Assembly: GCA_002340255.1 (NCBI GenBank)
Contig: DDLS01000183.1
Location: 4,087-68,086 of the forward strand
From: Cyanobacteria bacterium UBA2566
GTDB lineage: Bacteria; Cyanobacteriota; Cyanobacteriia; Cyanobacteriales; Desertifilaceae
DNA: 64,000 nt
Reading direction: 5' to 3'
Shown: positions 44,102-53,054 of the stretch, one piece after another
Layout: every line of letters starts with the position of its first letter
How positions within the stretch are numbered: the stretch's first letter is position 1
Made by a program: the position numbers and the translations under genes
Notes under the pieces: generated by a model
What the model saw: the letters and a program-made list of their open reading frames with translations, nothing else
Database searches by the model: none
Told to the model about the DNA's origin: nothing

Positions 44102-44623
44102 ATGAAACATACCCTTTCTGTACTCGTAGAAGATGAAGCTGGAGTCTTAAGTCGCATTTCGGGTTTGTTTGCTCGTCGCGGCTTTAACATCGAAAGTCTA
44201 GCGGTAGGGCCAGCCGAACAGCTTGGAGTCTCCCGGATTACTATGGTTGTACCTGGAGATAACAAGATTATCGAACAAATAACCAAACAACTCTACAAAC
44301 AAATTAATGTCCTCAAGGTACAAGACTTAACGGACAGCCCCTGTGTAGAACGGGAATTAATGTTGCTCAAAGTTAATGCTCCTGCTCAAAGTCGCTCAGA
44401 AATTATTGAGTTAGCCAATATTTTCCGCTCCCGTGTAGTAGATGTAGCGGAAGATTCTCTAACCTTGGAAGTTGTCGGAGATCCGGGGAAAATGGTAGCT
44501 ATTGTCCAAGTGCTGCAAAAATTTGGCATTCGGGAAATTGCCCGCACCGGTAAAATTGCCCTCACCCGTGAATCTGGGGTGAATACAGAATTGCTCAAAT
44601 CTCTAGAAGCTAAATTAGCTTAA
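44102..44623 (+). CDS. ilvH: Acetolactate synthase small (regulatory) subunit
   Basis: A 173-residue subunit that activates acetolactate synthase and confers valine feedback in branched-chain amino-acid synthesis. The ACT domain begins KHTLSVLVEDEAGVLSRISGLFARRG in pattern and has NIESLAVG (about 30). The C-terminal half has VDVAEDSLTLEVVGDPGK (about 112) and GIREIARTGKIAL. The length is typical. The carboxysome genes follow 88 bp downstream. Confidence 0.97.
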   Translation: MKHTLSVLVEDEAGVLSRISGLFARRGFNIESLAVGPAEQLGVSRITMVVPGDNKIIEQITKQLYKQINVLKVQDLTDSPCVERELMLLKVNAPAQSRSEIIELANIFRSRVVDVAEDSLTLEVVGDPGKMVAIVQVLQKFGIREIARTGKIALTRESGVNTELLKSLEAKLA

Positions 44624-44711
44624 AACCAAAGCAGCGCAATCGCCTTTCTCCCCTACAATAGTGAAATCACTTTTGTGAACTCACCTAAATGCCCCCAAAA
44701 GGAGAACAACT

Positions 44712-45017
44712 GTGCCTGAAGCTGTTGGTGTCATCCAAACCCTAGGATTTCCTTCCATTCTCGCTGCTGCTGATTCCATGGTTAAAGCAGCACGAGTAAC
44801 CCTAGTCTATTTCGACCGTGCCGAAAGTGGCAACTTTGTCATAGCGATTCGTGGGGGGACATCCGAAGTTGTGCCAGCAATGGAAGTGGGCATTCAGGAA
44901 GCGGAAAAAGTCTACGGAGGCAAAGTGATGATGCACTACATTGTCCCCAATCCCCCCGAAAATGTCCAAGCCGTACTTCCCATCGACTACACGGAAGTCA
45001 GTGAACCCTTTCGCTAG
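44712..45017 (+). CDS. ccmK3: Carboxysome shell protein CcmK3
   Basis: A 101-residue BMC-domain protein. It starts PEAVGVIQTLGFPSILAAAD with GTG and a nearby AAAGGAG. VYFDRAESGNFVIAIRG and HYIVPNPPENVQAVLP resemble Synechocystis CcmK3 rather than CcmK1/2 (ARPHEN). CcmK3 does not form typical hexamer shells alone but mixes with CcmK4 as a minor shell hexamer. The pairing with ccmK4 away from the main ccm operon is typical of beta-cyanobacteria. Confidence 0.93.
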   Translation: MPEAVGVIQTLGFPSILAAADSMVKAARVTLVYFDRAESGNFVIAIRGGTSEVVPAMEVGIQEAEKVYGGKVMMHYIVPNPPENVQAVLPIDYTEVSEPFR

Positions 45018-45074
45018 ACGTAGCGCTAGGCAATAGTCACAACTTAAGGAAAAGATAGACCCCAGTTTTCTTAA

Positions 45075-45151
45075 CCTATTGCCTATTGCCTATTGCCTAT
45101 TGCCTATTGCCTATTGCCTATTGCCTATTGCCTATTCCCTATTCCCTATTC
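45075..45151. repeat. Heptanucleotide tandem repeat (CCTATTG)8(CCTATTC)3
   Basis: Eight uninterrupted copies of CCTATTG (45075-45130) are followed by three copies of CCTATTC (45131-45151) and a partial unit. It occupies the middle of the ccmK3-ccmK4 gap. It is of the kind known as STRR sequences in cyanobacteria. Length polymorphism by slippage is likely. Confidence 0.95.
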
Positions 45152-45243
45152 CCTAATTACCCAAGTGACCCCTTAAACCCCTACAATAAAGTCTTGCACA
45201 GAGATGGTTATTGATTAACATTAGGACATTAGGAGCAACAATT

Positions 45244-45600
45244 ATGGGACAGCAAGCTGTTGGAGCTATTGAAACCAAGGGATTTCCAGGAATTTTGGCT
45301 GCTGCTGATGCCATGGTAAAAGCTGGACGGATTACCTTAGTTGGCTATATTCGCGTTGGGAGCGCTCGATTTACCGTAAATATCCGGGGAGATGTTTCTG
45401 AGGTCAAAACGGCAATGGATGCAGGAATAGACGCTGTAGAGAAGGCTTACGGCGCGACCCTAGAATCTTGGGTGATTATCCCCCGTCCCCACGAGAACGT
45501 AGTTGCTGTCCTCCCGATTGATTACAACGATAATGTAGAGTCCTATCGCAGAGCTGTTGAAGGGGATACACCACGACCTTCATTAACGGTGGGTGGGTAA
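45244..45600 (+). CDS. ccmK4: Carboxysome shell protein CcmK4
   Basis: From ATG 45244, 118 residues: QQAVGAIETKGFPGILAAAD, VGYIRVGSARFTVNIRGDV and IIPRPHENVVAVLPIDYN match CcmK4. The C-terminal tail (RRAVEGDTPRPSLTVGG) is short and Pro/Gly-rich. A longer frame beginning at 45211 is unlikely because MGQQAVG matches the family's start. It is thought to form mixed hexamers with CcmK3. Confidence 0.95.
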   Translation: MGQQAVGAIETKGFPGILAAADAMVKAGRITLVGYIRVGSARFTVNIRGDVSEVKTAMDAGIDAVEKAYGATLESWVIIPRPHENVVAVLPIDYNDNVESYRRAVEGDTPRPSLTVGG

Positions 45601-45646
45601 TCCGTCAGGGGTAATGGGTAATGGGTACGGCACTCATTACTCATAC

Positions 45647-45659
45647 AGCGCTTTGCGCT
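45647..45659. repeat. Dispersed palindrome AGCGC-N3-GCGCT
   Basis: AGCGCTTTGCGCT lies in the ccmK4-tldD convergent gap, followed by GGAACAGGGAACAGG repeats. Confidence 0.6.
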
Positions 45660-45765
45660 GGAGAACAGGGAACAGGGAACAGGCAATGTTCTCCCGAAAC
45701 AATCTAGGAGTGGAAACGCACTATACATCGTTAAACTGATGACTTGGAGTCGATCTGATTACGGG

Positions 45766-47160
45766 TTACTCATTCTCGGCTTCTCCACCAACGACTACAT
45801 TGCGGATGCGTAAGGAGGGGCCGCCACAGCCAACAGCCAACCCATTTTGTCCCCCTTTGCCACAGCCGCCGGACTCATCCCAGTAAAAATCATCACCGAT
45901 CGCTTCAATATCAGCTAAGGTACTAAACACATTGCCGGAAAGGGTCACATCTCGTACCGGTTCAGCAATTTTCCCATTGCGAATCATCCAAGCTTCTCCT
46001 GCACCAAAGGTAAACATTTCTCCATTGGTCATTCCCCCCCGCCAGTTTTTAGCGTAAACGCCTTCTTGAATACCGCTAAACAAATCGCTCACAGGAGTTT
46101 CCCCTCGCTCAATCCAGGTATTGGTCATTCGTACTAAGGGAGGATAATGATAATTGAGGCAACGAGCATTCCCTGTGGGTTCCTCTCCCAGTTTACCAGC
46201 GGTTTCCCGCGAATGCAGACGGCCGGCTAATACCCCATCTTTGATGAGTTGGGTGGTTGTGGCTGGGGTTCCTTCATCATCATAGAAATAACTGCCTCGG
46301 TGACCTTGCGGCGCTCCACCATCGAGAATTTGCAGGTTGTCCGGGCCAAATTTGCGCCCTAGGGTCATCACTTCCAGGAGATCGGGGTTTTCATAGGCCA
46401 TATCGGCTTCTGAAAGGTGGCCGAAGGCTTCATGGACAAATAATCCGGTTAAAATTGGATCGATGACGACGGTGTAGGTATTGCCTTTAATGGGAGGATG
46501 GGAGAGGGCATTAACGGCACGCTGGGCAGCGGATCGCACTTGGTCATCGAGTTGGGTTAAATCTTCATACCCATTGCGCGATCCGGTGGTTTCCCGTCCA
46601 GTTTGTACGGTGGAACCCTGCCGAGCGGTGGCGGCAAAGCGCATCTCTAAATCGACCCAGGATTGTTCAATGAGGGTTCCTTCAGAGGTGATTAAGATAA
46701 TCCGCTGAAAGCAGTCTCCATAGCGCACGGAGGTTGTGGCTACTTGCGGATTGGTACTGTGGAGAATGTCCGCGTAGCGATCGCACAATTGCTTTTTCTC
46801 GATTAAAGGAATCTCCCTGGGATGGGTTCCTCCTAGGGGCAAGACCTGGCTATCTTCGATAATGGGAATCGGCGCTAGGATGGTTTCTTCTTGTCCCACT
46901 AACCGCGCAGAGGCAATCGCCTCTTCTATCCGCTTCGACAATACCCCCAGTTGGTTAAAGCTACTCATTCCCCAACCGCCTTTGTAACAAGCACGTACTT
47001 GTCCCCCTAGGGAAATACCTTCACTGAGGGTTTCTACTTTATCCCCCCGCAGCAAGATATCAGTCGCTTCTGCTTCTTCCAGACGGATAGCGAGGAAATC
47101 AACTTGAGCGCGATAGCGTTTGATTAAATCCGAGAGCAGGTTTTTAAGATCCGTATTCAT
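45766..47160 (-). CDS. tldD: TldD/PmbA-family metalloprotease
   Basis: A 464-residue member of the TldD/TldE family of zinc proteases, which mature peptides such as microcins and degrade unfolded peptides. The zinc motif HEAFGHLSEAD (about 244) and the downstream GCGKGGQNGLAVGCGGPSLRIRNV region (about 430-455) are present. Cyanobacteria usually have a second paralogue (TldE) elsewhere; none is in this window. It is convergent with ccmK4. Confidence 0.95.
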   Translation of the reverse strand: MNTDLKNLLSDLIKRYRAQVDFLAIRLEEAEATDILLRGDKVETLSEGISLGGQVRACYKGGWGMSSFNQLGVLSKRIEEAIASARLVGQEETILAPIPIIEDSQVLPLGGTHPREIPLIEKKQLCDRYADILHSTNPQVATTSVRYGDCFQRIILITSEGTLIEQSWVDLEMRFAATARQGSTVQTGRETTGSRNGYEDLTQLDDQVRSAAQRAVNALSHPPIKGNTYTVVIDPILTGLFVHEAFGHLSEADMAYENPDLLEVMTLGRKFGPDNLQILDGGAPQGHRGSYFYDDEGTPATTTQLIKDGVLAGRLHSRETAGKLGEEPTGNARCLNYHYPPLVRMTNTWIERGETPVSDLFSGIQEGVYAKNWRGGMTNGEMFTFGAGEAWMIRNGKIAEPVRDVTLSGNVFSTLADIEAIGDDFYWDESGGCGKGGQNGLAVGCGGPSLRIRNVVVGGEAENE

Positions 47161-47507
47161 GGCAATTCAACCGGTTTAGACGATTGAGGCTTGAGTGATT
47201 ACATTGGGTCAGTGCTGTCTTCGCTCTCTCGATCGAAATAGTCCAAGAACGAATTCATCCCTAGTAACTGTATACCACGGATATCTATAGCTGTTCTCAC
47301 AACTGCCTACTATTTCGGCTTGCTTTTAGGATATACAAGGTAACGATCTCCTCGATAACTGCATGGGACTACTTGGTTGATGCCTTATTAAGCGCAACTG
47401 CATAGAGAAATGGTATTACCGGACTATCATACATTTTGGAATGGGATTCAGATTCTTAGTTTGGATAGTCAATCTTAACTTTTAGCAAGGGATAGCTAAA
47501 CCAAGGA
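47161..47507. other. Intergenic region upstream of tldD
   Basis: About 350 bp with no recognised feature. It contains the end of the recombinase gene's downstream region and presumably the tldD promoter; no clear box is seen. Confidence 0.4.
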
Positions 47508-48815
47508 TCAGAAGATAAAAATGAGTTTTACTGACCAATTCGGAGGGGAAGTTTCAAAATGTCTGATCAGTTGAATTTGGCGGATGAATTCACGCAAGTA
47601 AAAGCGCCGTTCTGCTTCAGAAAGATCGAGCCAAAATTGGGGAATCGAAACCGCTTGGGCGACAGAGGTTAAATTAACTGGAGGAAGTGCGGCTAAATTA
47701 GCTTGTAGTTTGGAGAGTTCGCTACGGATTTTATAGGTGCGAAGATCGGCAGTTTCTGCATCAAGAATTCCGTGTTTTTTCAGTTCAGGTAATTGGTCTA
47801 ATATTTTTTGATTCTGGTTGATTTTTTGCTGAAGTTGTGATTCAATCTGTTCGAGATCGGGGAGAGTGAGTTTAGCAACGGCTGGCTGTAAATCTTGACA
47901 AATTTTGGTAATGGTTGCATCTAAAACTTGTTCATAGCGTAATCCTTTGCATTTAGGTTGTCGAGGGCAGTGAATGGGACGCAGATAGAGATATTCCCCG
48001 GGTTGGCGATGACGGGTGACACGGGTAATTTTCATTCCAGATTGGCAGTTTTGACAGGAAACTAAGCCAGAGAGAGATCGCGGAGCGCTTGCCGAGCGAG
48101 GGGGAAGGCGACGATTCCGACGCAGGAGGCGATCGATTTGGGCGGCTTCTTCTCGTGAGAGAATAGGGGTATGAGTATCGGAGAGAATTTCGCCGTTTTT
48201 AAAAGCGGTGTCTCCTCGATAAACGGGATTCGTTAGCCATCGTTTGCCGGTGGAGACGGAGATTGTTTTACGATATTTTTGATTCAGATAGCGAACGGCA
48301 GCACGAACCGATCCATAAAGGAGAAAATGGTCAAAAAAGTCTTTAACAACGGGGGCATAACTGCGGTCTAGACTATAGCTATTTTTGTTGCGTTTATAAC
48401 CATAGGGTGCTTTTCCGGGTGGGGGTTTAGCTTGCAGACGATTTTGAGCGTGCCCTTGGCGAATACGGAGACTGTGATAATAGGTTTGGAGGCGATTAAA
48501 GAGGTGCAGAATATCGCTATTTTCTACTCTAGGTTGTTCTTCACCCTGAAGTGGAATTACCTGTACATTTTGAGTTTCTAAGCGCTGGAGAGCATTAGTC
48601 ATCGTTTCTGCATTATCTCCTAGTTCTTCCAGTCGGCGAATGAGTAGGTAAATCTCGCCTGTTTCTTCCTCTGCTGCCAGGTCTTGAAATAGGGTTTTTA
48701 GTTCTTCTCTTCCCCCTAAATCTTGGTAGATACGATCGACTTCCCATCCCCAAATACTGGATTTAGGGGGAGATTCGAGGATGGGGTCACACCAAACATA
48801 GGCGAGAATTTTCAT
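47508..48815 (-). CDS. Serine-recombinase homologue lacking catalytic motifs
   Basis: A 435-residue protein with the layout of large serine recombinases: an N-terminal resolvase-like domain (about 1-115), a recombinase domain (PPPGKAPYGYKRNK, about 140-230), a zinc ribbon (CQNCQSGM...CPRQPKCKG, about 258-290) and a C-terminal coiled coil. The catalytic YxRxS is absent: the start reads AYVWCDPILESPP. The RLSR region is RRLEELG. It is therefore unlikely to cut DNA. No att sites or phage genes are nearby, which points to a retained chromosomal function. Confidence 0.85.
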   Translation of the reverse strand: MKILAYVWCDPILESPPKSSIWGWEVDRIYQDLGGREELKTLFQDLAAEEETGEIYLLIRRLEELGDNAETMTNALQRLETQNVQVIPLQGEEQPRVENSDILHLFNRLQTYYHSLRIRQGHAQNRLQAKPPPGKAPYGYKRNKNSYSLDRSYAPVVKDFFDHFLLYGSVRAAVRYLNQKYRKTISVSTGKRWLTNPVYRGDTAFKNGEILSDTHTPILSREEAAQIDRLLRRNRRLPPRSASAPRSLSGLVSCQNCQSGMKITRVTRHRQPGEYLYLRPIHCPRQPKCKGLRYEQVLDATITKICQDLQPAVAKLTLPDLEQIESQLQQKINQNQKILDQLPELKKHGILDAETADLRTYKIRSELSKLQANLAALPPVNLTSVAQAVSIPQFWLDLSEAERRFYLREFIRQIQLIRHFETSPPNWSVKLIFIF

Positions 48816-48828
48816 AGCGCTTCGCGCT
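48816..48828. repeat. Dispersed palindrome AGCGC-N3-GCGCT
   Basis: AGCGCTTCGCGCT directly abuts the recombinase-homologue start codon on its 5' side, followed by GGGAATA heptamers. The position could affect ribosome access. Confidence 0.6.
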
Positions 48829-48883
48829 GGGAATGGGGAATAGGGAATAGGAACAACCGGTTTTTCCCTTAAAAGCTCCCATT

Positions 48884-49600
48884 TTAACGCAGATGTTGGC
48901 CGGTTCCTCCATCGGCTGGATCGAGAAATGGTCTGAGATCGATGCCATTGGATAGGGTGCGCGGTTGAGGAGTTTCGGGTTGGGGGTTGGGAATACGGTT
49001 AAGTCCGGATAGATCGCGGTTCGTAACTTGGCCCAGCAGATCTAACCAGTTGCTGGTGCTGCGTCCTTCAGTAAAGGTGGTGACGGGGAGGGTATTTTGG
49101 CCGCTATCGGCGATCGCCAAATTCTCAAATACGCGATCGCGAATTAATCCTGGATCTCGTCCAGGAGGAACGGTGAGAACGATGCGACAGCGATTATCTG
49201 CACGGGTTGTGACACAAACCGTATCATAACCATTCTCAAAACCCGTTTGCAATTCCAGCAATCCATCGGCGCGATAAAACTCCAGTCGTCTACTAATTTC
49301 TGTACATCGACGTTCCGGTGTCCATCCTCCTCCCAGTTCAATAGGAGTTGCCCAAGCATAGGATTGATTCGGTTGACTGGTGGGATGATACCTTACCGTT
49401 GGTTGCCCCTGCTCAATTTCGCAAGTGAACCGGGGTTGAGTCTCTACCGGAATTCCATCAGTCGGAACACGAGGGGATGGTTCAGAGGGAGCCGGTTGAG
49501 TATCGACAGGAAAATCTCTCGGCCAGGTAGTTTGTGCCAGAGAGGGAGAGGCGAAGAGAACGACAGTAACACTTAGAAGTAAACTCAGATGAGGTTTCAT
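48884..49600 (-). CDS. COP23-domain secreted protein
   Basis: A 238-residue exported protein with a signal peptide (1-22). A COP23 domain (circadian oscillating polypeptide, about 55-165) starts FTCEIEQGQPTVRYHP and has paired Cys (RCTEIS, CVTTRADNRCRIVL). The C-terminal part is Pro-rich and probably disordered. COP23 proteins occur in cyanobacteria and often in thylakoid or envelope fractions, but their function is not known. Confidence 0.9.
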   Translation of the reverse strand: MKPHLSLLLSVTVVLFASPSLAQTTWPRDFPVDTQPAPSEPSPRVPTDGIPVETQPRFTCEIEQGQPTVRYHPTSQPNQSYAWATPIELGGGWTPERRCTEISRRLEFYRADGLLELQTGFENGYDTVCVTTRADNRCRIVLTVPPGRDPGLIRDRVFENLAIADSGQNTLPVTTFTEGRSTSNWLDLLGQVTNRDLSGLNRIPNPQPETPQPRTLSNGIDLRPFLDPADGGTGQHLR

Positions 49601-49817
49601 GATTCGAGGTTTCTTTGAACAATGACTTCACTTAGTATGACGGGAGGAAAATCAGTTATATCCCTCATGAAGCTACTTAAATGCTTCATAACTCCTAACA
49701 CCTGATAATAGATTTCTATAGAAGTCGCAATATTTATCAATCACAGAGAGGGTCGGTTGAGCAGTTCTTGGTGCAATCATACTTCTGAGAAGGCTGAAAG
49801 CCTTGTTTCTTTATTAT

Positions 49818-49843
49818 ACTCTTCCCAGAGTGATAGAAGAGGG
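49818..49843. mobile_element. MITE-like element, partial copy 3
   Basis: 26 bp matching the right end of the element at 52933-53045: ACTCTTCCCAGAGTGATAGA followed by AGAGGG. The remainder is absent. Confidence 0.6.
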
Positions 49844-50180
49844 ATAAGCGTTTTTTTAAAGATAGCCAGAAAGCTCATACTATTTCTCTTTAATCTTACC
49901 ACTAATGATTTCTCTAGAGGTAGTTGTCTGAGTCGTTTCATTAAGCGTAGCATCATGGAGAAATGGTATCACTCGCGAGATTGAGTCTGTTGTTCACTTT
50001 GCCCCATTCCCACACATAGAGGGCTTTGCGCTGTAACATCAGACCTAATTTTAAATTTTTAATTGAATCCGATGGGGACTCTCAGTGTGTAGTGGTATGG
50101 TTGACATCAGAGTTAAATCCTCTGGCTACCATGTACCATAACCCTATTGGCTCTTCCCTATTGCCTCTCCCCTATTCTCT

Positions 50181-50193
50181 AGCGCAAAGCGCA
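50181..50193. repeat. Dispersed palindrome AGCGC-N3-GCGCA
   Basis: AGCGCAAAGCGCA lies 10 bp upstream of the GTG start of the ClC gene. The palindrome is imperfect at the last base. Confidence 0.5.
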
Positions 50194-50203
50194 TAATTGA
50201 ACC

Positions 50204-52867
50204 GTGCGCCCTCTATTGCTACCCAAACGACGGGTGATGATTGCCGAGGCTTGTCTGATTGGATTAGTCTCTGGTTGTAGCGCCGTCTTACTCAGAAATG
50301 GCATAGGAGCCTTGGGGGGGTGGCGGATCTGGCTCACCCAAATCTTCCCCGCTTGGTTTGTCTTACCCATCATAGGCATGACCTTTGCCTTTCTCTCCGG
50401 TTGTTTGATTGAAGCCTTTGCCACAGAAACCCAAGGGAGCGGTATTGCCCACGTCAAAGCTGTTCTCGAAGGAACCCCGCTTCCTCTGGGTTGGCGGACT
50501 GCTCTGGTTAAGCTTATTGCCGGATTGCTTTCTCTCTCTTCTGGACTCACCCTCGGTCGTCAAGGGCCAACTGTACAAATTGGAGCTGCTTTAGCTTCGG
50601 AAATTGCGAGAATTTTTCCCACCTCTCCTAACCATCGTCGGCAAATGGTCGCCGCTGGTGCCGCCGCAGGACTGGCGGCTGGCTTTAATGCCCCGATCGC
50701 TGGCATGTTATTTGTATTAGAAGAATTACTCCATGATGTTTCAGAATTAACTCTAGAAACAGCGATCGGAGCCTCCTTTATCGGTGCAGTCGTCTCTCGC
50801 ATCTTTGGAAATGACCTCAACCTCAATCGGGAAGTCAGTGCTTCGGTTGCCCATTTCTCTGCCCCAGAAATTCCGTCTTTCTTGATGCTAGGTATCCTAG
50901 CCGGAATTCTAGGTACACTCTTCAACCAAAGTATTATTACCAGCCTGACTCTCAATCGGCGCTTACCCCTGACTCTACCTGCTCGCATGGCTTTGACTGG
51001 TTTAATTTCTGGCCTTTGTATTGCCTTATTGCCACAAACGTTTAATGACCATGCGGGTTTACGACAACTGTTGTTAGTCGGGGATCTTAAAGCTACTGAA
51101 GTCCTTCTTGCCTTTGTTGTTCATTTTTTACTCACCTGTTTAGCCTATGGTGCAGGGACACCTGGGGGACTCTTTGCCCCAACCCTAACATTAGGTGCAG
51201 CTCTTGGCTATTTGGTGGGTTACTCTCTGGGATTACCCCTCGGTATTTCTCCTGATACTTATGCCCTGGCGGGGATGGGAGCCTTTTTTAGTGCCGTGGG
51301 TAAAGTTCCCATGACCAGTATTGTGATTGTTTTTGAAATCACGGCAGATTTTAATTTGGTCTTACCCCTGATGATTGTGTCGGTGGTGGCCTATTTTGTA
51401 TCCAGTTTGCTAGAGAAAAACTCCCTATACCAACGTCTGTTGGTCTGGAATGGTATGGAAGCCCAAAGCCATCAACGAAAAACACCGGAAGGCTTTGATG
51501 AATTGATTGCCGAGGATCTGATGCAACACCGGGTGGAAACATTGAATCTCCATTTACCTTTAGATCAAGTGGTGCAAGCGTTTTCTCGCTCTCATCATCG
51601 GGGATTTCCTGTGGTGCATGGAGGTCAGTTAGTCGGTATTGTTACCCAGGAAGATCTAAAGAAATGCAACATGAATCAGAAGTCCGTATTGGGGGAAATT
51701 ATGACCCCCGATCCGGTGAGTGTTCCCCCTTCTTGTCCCTTAAGTGAGGTGGTCTATTGCCTGAATCGTTATAAACTCAGTCGTCTTCCGGTGACTGAAG
51801 GACGCAGGTTAGTAGGAATTATTACCCGCAGTGATATTATCCGGGCGGAGTCAGATTTGCTCAGTGGTATCGGGCCAACCTTGGGGCCGGCTGGTGGGAC
51901 TTCTTATGTAATTTATAGAACACAGGGGCCGGCAACGGGTAAGGGCCGGATTTTGGTTCCAGTGGTCAATCAGCGCACGGCAGCTTTATTGTTGCAGATG
52001 GCAGGGGCGATCGCCGCAGAACAAGATTATGAGTTGGAATGTCTGCAAGTCGCTTTGGTTTCCCATCATACTCCGGTCGATCGAGCCCGGGTCAGCTTTG
52101 ATGCATTTCAACGCTGGACGAACTATACGGAAAAGTTGGGTGAACAGTTAGGCATTAGTGTACATACTCAGGTGCGAGTCACCCATGATATTGGGAAAAC
52201 GATTCTAGAGACGGTGAAGTATCGTCATGTAGATCTGTTGCTGATGGGATGGAAGGGAAAAACGACGACGGAGGGGCGCATTTTTGGGGATGTGGTGGAT
52301 ACCTTAATTCGTCAAGCCCCTTGTGAAGTAGTGTTGGTTAAGTGGGCTACCCGTGGACAACAGGCGAAGTGGCATTTTAATCGCTGGTTACTGCCGTTGG
52401 CAGGAGGGCCGAATGCGATCGCCGGTGCTGAGTTGTTACCGGGTTTAATGCGCTTGCGATACATTCAGTTCAAATCTAAAGGCCACAATTGGGATCAGCC
52501 CTTTTTTCCCCCAGAAATCCAATTGTGTCAGGTCTGTTCTCCAGAACAGAAAGCCCAGGTTTCTGCGATGTTGGAAGAGGTGCAGCAGTTTTTGCACGGT
52601 CGCTTAAAATCAGTTTCTTTGGTGTCTGGAGACAGACACAAGGAAGAGTTAAGATTACCTAAATTGAGTCGAGTACAGCTCATCTCTGAACAGGTCAGCG
52701 AAGCCATTATTCAACAAGTTCAAAAATCCCACATTGATGTCGTGATTATGGGAGCATCACGAGAAGGTTTACTCAAACAGGTAATTAAAGGCAACATTCC
52801 AGAGGCGATCGCCTCCGGATGCGATTGTACTGTGATTTTAGTGCGTCAAGCTATCTCCCTAACTTGA
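50204..52867 (+). CDS. ClC chloride channel/transporter with CBS and Usp domains
   Basis: An 887-residue protein. The ClC membrane domain (about 10-405) has the anion motifs GSGIAHV (about 78), GRQGPTVQIGA (118-128) and PGGLFAPTLTLGA (about 322), plus FNAPIAGMLFVLEEL. A CBS pair follows (about 440-545), then two UspA-like regions (about 583-720 and 735-885). The gating Glu of GREGP is Gln120 here. In ClC-ec1 the Glu-to-Gln change abolishes proton coupling and leaves Cl- transport. The start is GTG with an imperfect palindrome upstream. Usp domains suggest nucleotide or stress regulation. Confidence 0.92.
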   Translation: MRPLLLPKRRVMIAEACLIGLVSGCSAVLLRNGIGALGGWRIWLTQIFPAWFVLPIIGMTFAFLSGCLIEAFATETQGSGIAHVKAVLEGTPLPLGWRTALVKLIAGLLSLSSGLTLGRQGPTVQIGAALASEIARIFPTSPNHRRQMVAAGAAAGLAAGFNAPIAGMLFVLEELLHDVSELTLETAIGASFIGAVVSRIFGNDLNLNREVSASVAHFSAPEIPSFLMLGILAGILGTLFNQSIITSLTLNRRLPLTLPARMALTGLISGLCIALLPQTFNDHAGLRQLLLVGDLKATEVLLAFVVHFLLTCLAYGAGTPGGLFAPTLTLGAALGYLVGYSLGLPLGISPDTYALAGMGAFFSAVGKVPMTSIVIVFEITADFNLVLPLMIVSVVAYFVSSLLEKNSLYQRLLVWNGMEAQSHQRKTPEGFDELIAEDLMQHRVETLNLHLPLDQVVQAFSRSHHRGFPVVHGGQLVGIVTQEDLKKCNMNQKSVLGEIMTPDPVSVPPSCPLSEVVYCLNRYKLSRLPVTEGRRLVGIITRSDIIRAESDLLSGIGPTLGPAGGTSYVIYRTQGPATGKGRILVPVVNQRTAALLLQMAGAIAAEQDYELECLQVALVSHHTPVDRARVSFDAFQRWTNYTEKLGEQLGISVHTQVRVTHDIGKTILETVKYRHVDLLLMGWKGKTTTEGRIFGDVVDTLIRQAPCEVVLVKWATRGQQAKWHFNRWLLPLAGGPNAIAGAELLPGLMRLRYIQFKSKGHNWDQPFFPPEIQLCQVCSPEQKAQVSAMLEEVQQFLHGRLKSVSLVSGDRHKEELRLPKLSRVQLISEQVSEAIIQQVQKSHIDVVIMGASREGLLKQVIKGNIPEAIASGCDCTVILVRQAISLT

Positions 52868-52932
52868 ATTTCAGCAGTTTTCCTTTGCTATGCAGTAGAG
52901 CGCCAGAATATAGCAAGAGAAGAGAGAGTTAT

Positions 52933-53045
52933 CCCTCTTCTGTCACTTTCGGAAAAAGGGGAGTGAAACCCTGATTCTTTCGTTGGCGATCGCGAGCTAT
53001 CACTCTGGGAAATTCGTCAGAATTTCCCAGAGTGATAGAAGAGGG
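52933..53045. mobile_element. MITE-like element, copy 2
   Basis: A 113-bp element: left end CCCTCTTCTGTCACTTTC, right end complementary to CCCTCTTCTATCACTCTG, internal GGGAAATTC..GAATTTCCC hairpin and central HIP1 site. It parallels 31667-31777 over its full length. Confidence 0.75.
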
Positions 53046-53054
53046 CTAAACAGT

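Larger units (their letters stand above)
49601..50203. other. Large intergenic region before the ClC gene
   Basis: About 600 bp with no credible gene. It contains part of the MITE-like element (49818-49843) and the palindrome AGCGCAAAGCGCA at 50181-50193. A short CTTTGCGCTG copy is near 50025, and there is a heptamer-like TTGCCTCTCCCCTATT run. The ORF-like stretch at 49757-49984 runs across the MITE fragment and is not believable. Confidence 0.5.

Noticed and set aside
45075..45151. CRISPR array
   Set aside because: The unit is only 7 bp with no spacers; it is a simple tandem repeat.
47508..48815. Prophage or integrative element marked by the serine recombinase
   Set aside because: Catalytic motifs are missing, neighbours are ordinary chromosomal genes, and no att-like repeats are seen.
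49757..49984. ORF of 75 codons before the ClC gene
   Set aside because: It spans the partial MITE copy and shows no recognisable motifs.
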